5,289 nt of DNA from Hyphomicrobiales bacterium (GTDB lineage Bacteria > Pseudomonadota > Alphaproteobacteria > Rhizobiales > Rhizobiaceae), in the NCBI GenBank assembly GCA_015654965.1, contig JAATGD010000389.1, positions 1-5,289 on the forward strand. Reading direction: 5' to 3'. Within the stretch, counting starts at the first letter, position 1, and every line of letters starts with the position of its first letter. A program made the position numbers and the translations under genes. Positions 1-4,270 of this stretch are shown one piece after another. The notes beneath the pieces were generated by a model. That model had not been told where the DNA came from. It worked only from the letters and a program-made list of their open reading frames with translations, and ran no database searches.

Positions 1-104
1 ACAAGTACTCGATCTATGGCGAAGGCCTCGTCAACACCAGCCTGAACAATTTTGGCGACAGCTATTCGCTCAAGGGACAGGCAGGCTTCCGCGTCAAGTG
101 GTAA
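1..104 (+). CDS. C-terminal end of an outer-membrane autotransporter beta-barrel protein (partial)
   Basis: Only the last 33 complete codons are present; the first whole codon starts at base 3 and the stop is TAA at 102-104. The peptide ends in alternating polar and hydrophobic residues (YSLKGQAGFRVKW). It finishes with an aromatic residue, as the last beta-strand of outer-membrane barrels does; that residue is part of the signal read by the BAM assembly machinery. The preceding stretch (YGEGLVNTSLNNFGDSYSLK) resembles the C-terminus of type V autotransporter barrels in Brucella and related rhizobia. By family knowledge the full protein would be a long passenger domain exported through this barrel, but none of the passenger is visible. 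The gene is followed after 22 bases by a strong terminator, so it ends its transcription unit. Another outer-membrane barrel family with the same type of last strand is possible. Confidence 0.68.
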   Translation, partial: KYSIYGEGLVNTSLNNFGDSYSLKGQAGFRVKW

Positions 105-126
105 GACTGGAAACGATAAAGAAGAC

Positions 127-159
127 AAGGCCGGGCAAATGCCCGGCCTTTTCATTTTT
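127..159 (+). terminator. Intrinsic terminator of the autotransporter gene
   Basis: A perfect 10-bp stem, AAGGCCGGGC (127-136) with GCCCGGCCTT (141-150), closes a 4-base AAAT loop. It is followed by a T-rich tail with T runs at 149-152 and 155-159. It lies 22 bases after the autotransporter stop codon. The A run at the left foot is short, so it is mainly a plus-strand terminator. Confidence 0.92.
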
Positions 160-319
160 GATCAAGCAGGCACCCTGTGGCGGAACGAGAAAGAGCGTTT
201 GGAGAAAGGCTGGCTTTGCCGGATTTCGTTGTTTTCCCCGGCACTTGGCCCCTTGCAATCGGCAGCCGGAAATGCATTCTTATCAGATCATGAAAGTCCG
301 CTTGCACTTTTGAGCATGT

Positions 320-350
320 TTGTGAAAGCGCGGATGCGGTTTTGGATAAT
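320..350 (+). promoter_or_regulatory. Possible sigma-70-type promoter for the binding-protein gene
   Basis: A -10-like GATAAT (345-350, inside GGATAATATTATGG) has a -35-like TTGTGA at 320-325 with a long 19-base spacer; GTGAAA at 322-327 would give 17. It is the best promoter-like sequence in the 370-base gap between the autotransporter terminator and the binding protein. A start near 357 would give a leader of about 170 bases carrying the palindrome at 359-370 and the hairpin at 437-474. The match is moderate and rests on sequence inspection alone. Apart from these elements I see nothing definite in 160-529. Confidence 0.3.
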
Positions 351-358
351 ATTATGGC

Positions 359-370
359 TCTGGCGCCAGA
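359..370. promoter_or_regulatory. 12-bp perfect palindrome, possible operator
   Basis: TCTGGCGCCAGA is a perfect 12-bp palindrome with no spacer. It lies 8 bases downstream of the candidate -10 box, around the predicted transcription start of the binding-protein gene. A dimeric repressor site there would block initiation. No regulator is encoded nearby to assign to it, and the role is inferred from position and symmetry only. Confidence 0.35.
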
Positions 371-436
371 AATGGCGGGGTGCTGCAGGCTTTTGGATTG
401 ACCCTTTGAAATCACATGATGAACAAAAGGGAGGGC

Positions 437-474
437 CCGGCAATCGCATGGCATATCGTGCTTTTGATTGCCGG
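437..474 (+). promoter_or_regulatory. Stem-loop in the leader of the binding-protein gene
   Basis: CCGGCAATC (437-445) is perfectly complementary to GATTGCCGG (466-474), giving a 9-bp stem with a 20-base loop. Inside the loop, GCAT (446-449) can pair with GTGC (458-461), leaving a TTTT bulge at 462-465. No T tract follows, so this is not a terminator. It ends 55 bases before the start codon and would be part of the mRNA leader. A shorter GGGG/CCCC pairing (within 488-492 and 509-512) lies between it and the ribosome binding site. Whether it regulates the gene is unknown. Confidence 0.4.
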
Positions 475-529
475 TAAGGGTTATGTAGGGGGATGTCTGA
501 GGATATTGCCCCACCAAAGGAGAAGAAGA

Positions 530-1636
530 ATGAATTTGAAACTTCTGTCCAGCGTGGCTTTTGCTGCGACTCTCGGTTTTGCGAGTGCCGCTTATGCGGA
601 TATCACCATCGGCGTTCTTGCGCCGTTGACGGGTCCGGTTGCCGCTTTTGGTGATCAGGTCAAGAAGGGTGCCGAAGCGGCCGCTGAAGTCATCAACAAG
701 AACGGCGGCATCAAGGGCGAGAAGATTGTTCTCAAATTCGCCGATGATGCGGGCGAGCCGAAGCAGGGCGTTTCCGCCGCCAACCAGCTCGTCGGTGATG
801 GCGTCAAGTTCGTTGTCGGGCCGGTGACGACCGGTGTTGCCATTCCGGTTTCCGATGTCTTTTCGGAAAATGGCGTCCTGATGGTGACGCCAACCGCAAC
901 CGGTCCTGATCTGACGGCGCGCGGTCTTCAAAACGTATTCCGCACCTGTGGTCGTGACGACCAGCAGGCCGAGGTCATGGCGAATTACGTGCTGGAGCAC
1001 CTGAAAGACAAGAAGGTCGCCATTGTTCATGACAAGGGCGCTTACGGTAAGGGACTGGCGGACGCTTTCAAGGCAGCGCTCAACAAGGGTGGTGTGACGG
1101 AAGTGCATTATGATTCAGTCACCCCCGGCGACAAGGATTTCAGCGCATTGGTGACCAAGCTGAAGGCGGCTGGTACGGACGTGGTTTACTTCGGCGGCTA
1201 TCATGCCGAAGGCGGCCTCTTGTCGCGCCAGTTGCAGGATGCCGGTCTGAAGGCTCAGCTTCTTGGTGGCGAAGGCCTGTCCAACACCGAATATTGGGCC
1301 ATTGGCGGCACCAATGCGCAAGGCACGCTGTTTACCAATGCGTCTGACGCGACCAAGAACCCGGCTTCCAAGGATGCCATCGAAGCGCTGAAGGCCAAGA
1401 ATATTCCGGCTGAAGCCTTCACCATGAATGCCTATGCCGCAGTCGAAGTACTCAAGGCTGGCATTGAAAAGGCTGGTTCAACGGATGATCCGGCAGCTGT
1501 TGCCAAGGTGTTGCATGGTGGCGAAGCGATTGAAACGGCTATCGGCAAACTGACCTATGGCGAAAATGGGGATCTCTCCTCGCCAGCCTTCGATATCTTC
1601 AAGTGGGATGAGGGCAAGATCGTCGGCGTCGAATAA
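530..1636 (+). CDS. Periplasmic branched-chain amino acid (Leu/Ile/Val) binding protein of an ABC transporter
   Basis: This 368-residue secreted protein is the substrate-capturing part of a branched-chain amino acid (HAAT family) ABC importer. Residues 1-23 are a signal peptide ending AYA before Asp24. The mature part opens with DITIGVLAPLTGPVAAFGDQ and has the two-lobed type I periplasmic binding fold. Compared from memory with E. coli LivJ, the alignment is gap-free through the ligand site. It places Thr101 (Ser79 in LivJ), Thr124 (Thr102), Tyr172 (Tyr150), Tyr224 (Tyr202) and Glu248 (Glu226) at ligand positions, so amino acid binding looks intact. The LivJ disulfide is absent (Gly75, Thr100) and Cys140 is the only cysteine of the mature protein. 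The ATG at 530 is chosen because AAGGAG (517-522) lies 7 bases upstream and the signal peptide starts there; the frame stays open back to 416, but that extension has no such support. No permease or ATPase genes are adjacent, so it is a stand-alone binding protein. It belongs to the LivB group of Brucella; the exact ligand is uncertain. Confidence 0.95.
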   Translation: MNLKLLSSVAFAATLGFASAAYADITIGVLAPLTGPVAAFGDQVKKGAEAAAEVINKNGGIKGEKIVLKFADDAGEPKQGVSAANQLVGDGVKFVVGPVTTGVAIPVSDVFSENGVLMVTPTATGPDLTARGLQNVFRTCGRDDQQAEVMANYVLEHLKDKKVAIVHDKGAYGKGLADAFKAALNKGGVTEVHYDSVTPGDKDFSALVTKLKAAGTDVVYFGGYHAEGGLLSRQLQDAGLKAQLLGGEGLSNTEYWAIGGTNAQGTLFTNASDATKNPASKDAIEALKAKNIPAEAFTMNAYAAVEVLKAGIEKAGSTDDPAAVAKVLHGGEAIETAIGKLTYGENGDLSSPAFDIFKWDEGKIVGVE

Positions 1637-1655
1637 GATTGCCGATCTGACAAGG

Positions 1656-1683
1656 AAAACGCCGGGGCTTGCCCCGGCGTTTT
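1656..1683 (+). terminator. Intrinsic terminator of the binding-protein gene
   Basis: A perfect inverted repeat, AAAACGCCGGGGC (1656-1668) and GCCCCGGCGTTTT (1671-1683), forms a 12-bp stem with a CTTG loop. It ends in a T run (1680-1683), followed by GCATTT. It lies 19 bases after the stop codon. The A run at the left foot could also give weak termination on the minus strand. Confidence 0.92.
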
Positions 1684-1770
1684 GCATTTGGGTAGGGTTT
1701 ATTGCCCGCGCTAACCATTTCGTTTTACTGCCTGTTTCAAATCAAGATCATCCCTGTAAAAGAAGATGGT

Positions 1771-2040
1771 AATGTATATGGTATAATAATTCCATTTAAT
1801 GACAATTTAAAGTTTATAAAAGTATTTTTAAAATAAATATTTTTGTTATTTTAATATATATAGATAATAAAATCCGTAGTAAGCGATTTTTTAAATGGTA
1901 TTTATATTTATAAGATAAATATTATTAATTTTTATTTTTAAATATCCAATTGTATTTTGTTTGTATAGTGGTTTAATATGCGTTAACCATTTGTTAAGTA
2001 ATTTAAGTTTAGTATATCAAAATATAACTATTTTTATGAT
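1771..2040. other. AT-rich island (about 85% A+T)
   Basis: Direct counting gives 41 G or C in 270 bases, in strong contrast to the neighbouring genes. It consists of A and T runs and many TA steps, with no obvious terminal inverted repeats, transposase or long reading frame. It fills most of the 559-base gap between the binding-protein gene and the 67-residue gene; 2041-2195 returns to normal composition and I see nothing firm in it. Possible roles are a target for an AT-binding silencer (Ros/MucR zinc-finger proteins of rhizobia and Brucella bind AT-rich DNA with TA steps), an acquired fragment, or a curved promoter region. The function is inferred. Confidence 0.75.
1991..2018 (+). promoter_or_regulatory. 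Weak promoter candidate at the edge of the AT-rich island
   Basis: TTGTTA (1991-1996) and TATATC (2013-2018) are spaced 16 bases apart and point towards the 67-residue gene, giving a leader of about 170 bases. In DNA this AT-rich such matches arise easily by chance. A TTGACT at 2113-2118 closer to the gene has no good -10 box at the right distance. Confidence 0.2.
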
Positions 2041-2195
2041 TTTCGCTGTGCTGCGGCAATCTCCGTTTCATGGCGGGTGGGACTTCTTGGTCTGAAATGA
2101 CCGGTTATATCCTTGACTGATAGAGGGGAATCCGGTCCGGCATGATTTTTAGTCTGTAATAATGACATATTGGCTGGGTAATCGGAGAGAGGTTT

Positions 2196-2399
2196 ATGCA
2201 GGACCTGTACAGATTCGATAATAAGAGAATTATAACCAAGGCAATAGTTGCGCTCCTTAATCGTGGTGTGGAGCCGGACGAGCTTGATCTGGTTCTCAGC
2301 AGAATGGGACCGGTCGATCTCGACCTGATGCGCCAGTGTCTGATCGACGTGTGGCGTTATAATCATCCCGAACAGATGTTCACGGAGATGGCGGCCTGA
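2196..2399 (+). CDS. Small acidic helical protein of unknown function (67 residues)
   Basis: I do not recognise this protein. It has 67 residues with 11 acidic and 8 basic side chains and no signal peptide or membrane segment. It probably forms three short helices, at about residues 10-22, 27-36 and 40-55; the tail is YNHPEQMFTEMAA. One cysteine (Cys48) and one tryptophan (Trp53) are present. The ATG at 2196 has purine-rich Shine-Dalgarno-like sequence just upstream (GGAG at 2184-2187 with 8 bases of spacing, or AGAGG closer in). The later codons look like ordinary host codons. The first 17 include two AGA and two ATA codons, which are rare in this clade, so the 5' end is atypical and matches the AT-rich DNA upstream. 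A longer open frame on the opposite strand (2034-2522) has no recognisable features and is taken as its shadow. It could be a regulator, an adaptor or a lineage-specific protein; nothing here decides. Confidence 0.62.
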   Translation: MQDLYRFDNKRIITKAIVALLNRGVEPDELDLVLSRMGPVDLDLMRQCLIDVWRYNHPEQMFTEMAA

Positions 2400-2517
2400 G
2401 AATATGCCATTCGTGCCCTGATGGTCTGGATGCGGTAACCTGTTTGATTGTTCCGCAATCGGCAGCAATGTCATATTCCTGAAATGAATAGGGATTAGCT
2501 TGTGGTTGTATAGGGAA

Positions 2518-2605
2518 TTCACCTGATATCGGTGACCGCGGATGAACCGGCACCATGTTTCAGGTGAAAGCGGAAGGTCGGGCTTGTCCCGGCCTTTTTC
2601 CTTTT
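2518..2605 (+). ncRNA. Candidate small structured RNA with its own terminator (about 88 nt)
   Basis: TTCACCTGA (2518-2526) pairs perfectly with TCAGGTGAA (2560-2568), a 9-bp outer stem. Inside it, GGTG-A-CCG (2531-2538) pairs with CGG-CACC (2548-2554) with one bulged A. After five bases an intrinsic terminator follows (2574-2605). A TGTATA box at 2507-2512 would start transcription near 2518, exactly at the foot of the outer stem; its -35 region is poor. CACC and GGTG blocks alternate along the element (2520, 2531, 2551, 2563), so a second fold with two side-by-side hairpins is possible. I cannot assign it to a known RNA family. It could instead be the structured 3' end of the 67-residue gene's mRNA, whose stop is 118 bases upstream. 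Confidence 0.45.
2574..2605 (+). terminator. Intrinsic terminator before the Dabb gene
   Basis: AAGGTCGGG (2574-2582) pairs with CCCGGCCTT (2588-2596) through 9 bp including one G-T (G-U in RNA) pair, with a CTTGT loop. It is followed by T-rich sequence (2595-2605). It ends either the candidate small RNA or a transcript reading through from the 67-residue gene. The reverse strand has no T tract after the stem, so it works for the plus strand. Confidence 0.85.
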
Positions 2606-2649
2606 GGGGGAGTTTGTCTGCCCCATGGTTTTGGCGATTTTCAAAAAAC

Positions 2650-2679
2650 TTGTGATCGCGGTTTTTGCTGATCGATTAT
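2650..2679 (+). promoter_or_regulatory. Likely promoter of the Dabb gene
   Basis: TTGTGA (2650-2655) and GATTAT (2674-2679) are 18 bases apart, each matching four of six consensus positions. They lie downstream of the terminator at 2574-2605 and about 40 bases before the start codon, so the gene probably has its own short leader. The rest of the 320-base gap from 2400 holds the RNA element; 2400-2510 shows only a distant 7-bp inverted repeat (2400-2406 and 2472-2478). Confidence 0.4.
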
Positions 2680-2719
2680 ATGTGTGGTCGCAATCATTCT
2701 TTCCAGCAGGGAGCATGCC

Positions 2720-3034
2720 ATGATCCGCCATATTGTCCTTATCCGTTTCAAACCGACGCTTGATAGCGCCGCGATTGAACATCGGCTTGAAACGGTCACA
2801 GCCCTCAAGGACAAGATCGGCGGTATTCTTGCCGTCTCAACCGGCGTCAACAACAGCCCCGAAGGGCTGGAAAAAGGTTTTGGCCATGGTTTTGTCGTCG
2901 ATTTTGCCGATGCTGCCGCACGCGACGCCTATCTGCCGCATCCCGAGCATGTGAAAGTCGGAACAATGCTGGTCGAGGCTGCTGAAGGCGGTCTTGACGG
3001 CATTCTGGTGTTCGATTTTGAAATTCCCGGATAA
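2720..3034 (+). CDS. Dabb-family (stress-responsive alpha/beta barrel) protein
   Basis: This 104-residue cytoplasmic protein fits the Dabb domain family, a dimeric ferredoxin-like fold, over its whole length. The first strand is MIRHIVLIRFKP (1-12), followed by a helix (about 16-32), a strand around 36-43, GHGFVVDFAD (55-64) and the typical YLPHPEHVKV segment (71-80). It ends with a strand, ILVFDFEI (95-102). His4, His74 and His77 are the family-typical histidines that can be seen. Dabb proteins include plant stress-induced proteins and some cyclases, but most bacterial members have no known reaction, so no activity is assigned. The ATG at 2720 has AGGGAG (2708-2713) with 6 bases of spacing. 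The frame is open back to 2684 but that extension does not match the family. Its stop is one base from the stop of the opposing molybdopterin gene, with no terminator between them. Confidence 0.9.
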   Translation: MIRHIVLIRFKPTLDSAAIEHRLETVTALKDKIGGILAVSTGVNNSPEGLEKGFGHGFVVDFADAAARDAYLPHPEHVKVGTMLVEAAEGGLDGILVFDFEIPG

Positions 3035-3035
3035 A

Positions 3036-4001
3036 TTACAGCAGCAACCCACCCACGCCCATATGCGACAGCGCGTTCTGGTCAAGTTCTATGCCAGCCA
3101 TCAGCCGGTCGAGAATCCAGTCGAGGCTGTTTTCGCGTTGGCTACGCGCGGAGCCGGGGGCGGCAATGATATATTTGCCTTTATATCTGCCTAGCACCAG
3201 CAGATTGCCGGGATCGACCGGAACCCCGATGCGCAGGATGTCTCCACCCGCCTGAAGGATTGCGCGTGGCACGATATCGGCAATATCGGTGACGGCCGAG
3301 GCACTGAAAATCACCATCATGTCGCAAAGAGTTTCAAGCTCTGCAATCGTCTCGCCGAGCGCCTGCACATCATGCATGACACGTCGTTCTGCAACGAGTG
3401 TTCCACCGTTACGCAGGATACGCGCTTGCATCAATTCACGCGTCTTATCCAGAACGCTCTCGCGAATGGAGGGGAGGCGGGATTGAATGAGTCCGATTCG
3501 CAACGGTTGAAAGGGCAATACCTCCAGCGCGCTTTTTGGTCCGAGAAGCGCTGGCACTTCATCTAAAAGTGATTGCGGGACGGCGAAGGGGATGATCTTG
3601 ATCGTCGCAATAATCTGTCCGCTTTCAACGCGGCTGTGATTATGGATGGTTGCCAGTGAAATGCGCGGATCGTAAGCATTGATGGCGTCGACGCATGCGC
3701 GATCCGCACGAAAGACGCCTTTGGTGGCTGCGAAAAGATTGATGCGTCCGGCCGCGGACTTGCTCAGGGAAACGGTGTCCGTCGCAAGCATGTGGCCGAT
3801 GGCATGCGCGGCCTCATCTTCGCCGATATCGCCGGGTTCAAAGCGTGCGGCCAGAACTTGCTCCACACCCGCCTGACGAAGAGCTGCGATATGCTCGCGC
3901 GCAAGGAGCGTCCCCTTGCGCAAGCTGCTTTTGCCCGCTTCTAGCTTATAGGCGAGCACGGCCCCTTCCGCCTCTTCAAGCGGCATTTGCGCGAAAATCA
4001 T
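3036..4001 (-). CDS. Molybdopterin-binding protein, MoeA/MogA-like, without an NTP-transferase domain
   Basis: This 321-residue protein resembles the N-terminal part of the rhizobial molybdopterin-binding proteins involved in molybdenum cofactor handling. Residues 1-160 form a MoeA-like region: FAQMPLEEAEGAVLAYKL, then SLRKGTLL (26-33), then GDIGEDEAAHAIG (57-69). A linker, GQIIATIKIIPFAVP, covers 128-142. From about 165 comes a MoCF/MogA-type cofactor-binding domain, with SASAVTDIADIVPRAI at 233-248, GVPVDPGNLLVLG at 259-271 and a PGSARSQREN loop at 282-291. In homologues I recall, this module is often fused at MGxGGLL to a MobA-like nucleotidyltransferase for making the dinucleotide cofactor. 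Here it stops at MGVGGLLL and the next gene is unrelated, so the second domain is absent or encoded elsewhere. The start at 4001 has a purine-rich GGTGGAAGAAG just upstream; Met6 is an alternative. It is likely cytoplasmic. Binding of molybdopterin is inferred from family resemblance. Confidence 0.82.
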   Translation of the reverse strand: MIFAQMPLEEAEGAVLAYKLEAGKSSLRKGTLLAREHIAALRQAGVEQVLAARFEPGDIGEDEAAHAIGHMLATDTVSLSKSAAGRINLFAATKGVFRADRACVDAINAYDPRISLATIHNHSRVESGQIIATIKIIPFAVPQSLLDEVPALLGPKSALEVLPFQPLRIGLIQSRLPSIRESVLDKTRELMQARILRNGGTLVAERRVMHDVQALGETIAELETLCDMMVIFSASAVTDIADIVPRAILQAGGDILRIGVPVDPGNLLVLGRYKGKYIIAAPGSARSQRENSLDWILDRLMAGIELDQNALSHMGVGGLLL

Positions 4002-4032
4002 CGTCTTCTTCCACCCTCTCCGGTGTTTGCGT

Positions 4033-4061
4033 CCCCTTTTTCATCGCCCCCCCTTTTTCAT
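4033..4061. repeat. 12-bp direct repeat in the divergent promoter region
   Basis: CCCCTTTTTCAT occurs at 4033-4044 and again at 4050-4061, with a 17-base period. A run of seven C (4047-4053) overlaps the second copy. The pair lies 32 to 60 bases upstream of the molybdopterin gene start, in its leader or promoter. It could be a tandem binding site, or a small local duplication prone to slippage. Confidence 0.7.
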
Positions 4062-4140
4062 AGCGATGTCATCTTGTGGCAATAGGAAAAAAACAGTAGG
4101 TAGCCTCCCGTTCCAGACGCGACATTACGAACCAGTACAA

Positions 4141-4161
4141 TTTTCACCAAGTGGGTGACAA
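4141..4161. promoter_or_regulatory. 8-5-8 inverted repeat, possible operator of the cyo operon
   Basis: TTTTCACC (4141-4148) and GGTGACAA (4154-4161) form an imperfect dyad, seven of eight positions symmetric, around a 5-base AAGTG centre. It lies about 110 bases upstream of cyoA, next to both promoter-like boxes: TACAAT at 4136-4141 and TATAAC at 4176-4181. A regulator bound here would contact RNA polymerase in either case. It does not match the FNR-type TTGAT-N4-ATCAA pattern. The role is inferred from symmetry and position. Confidence 0.4.
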
Positions 4162-4182
4162 ACGGGATTATTCGTTATAACG
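4155..4182 (+). promoter_or_regulatory. Candidate cyoA promoter with a palindromic -10 region
   Basis: GTGACA (4155-4160) matches the -35 consensus at five of six positions, and TATAAC (4176-4181) matches the -10 at five of six, but the spacer is only 15 bases. The -10 box lies inside the perfect 10-bp palindrome CGTTATAACG (4173-4182). The short spacer and the overlapping dyad would suit a promoter that needs an activator. An alternative -10 is TACAAT at 4136-4141, with no good -35. Confidence 0.35.
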
Positions 4183-4270
4183 GTAGCTTTGGAAATTTCA
4201 GAATTTACCGAAAACAAGAAAATAACATATGCATGGGAAATGACGGTCCGCGCATGTGATGGAAAGACAA

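Noticed and set aside
255..266. 12-bp repeat GCAATCGGCAGC shared with 2455-2466
   Set aside because: One 12-bp match is expected by chance in a window of this size, and the flanks do not align.
416..529. In-frame N-terminal extension of the amino acid binding protein
   Set aside because: The ATG at 530 has a well-placed AAGGAG and begins a clean signal peptide; the 38-residue extension contains the leader hairpin and does not look like protein.
493..529. Possible leader peptide starting at ATG 493 and overlapping the binding-protein start
   Set aside because: The G run upstream is directly next to the ATG, too close for a ribosome binding site, and the frame runs out of phase into the gene without branched-chain codon enrichment.
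152..1108. Long minus-strand open frame of 318 codons across the binding-protein gene
   Set aside because: It is antisense to a clear family gene, has no recognisable domain, and reflects the GC-rich codon pattern of the real gene.
1771..2040. AT-rich island as a replication origin or insertion sequence
   Set aside because: I found no DnaA-box cluster, iterons, terminal inverted repeats or transposase fragments, and no replication genes nearby.
2034..2522. Minus-strand open frame of 162 codons over the 67-residue gene
   Set aside because: No family features and no good ribosome binding site; it spans the composition change and the RNA element region. The plus-strand gene is better supported, though this is not certain.
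4002..4270. FNR-type or EcfG-type control sites upstream of cyoA
   Set aside because: No TTGAT-N4-ATCAA site and no GGAAC with CGTT at 16-17 bases could be found on either strand.
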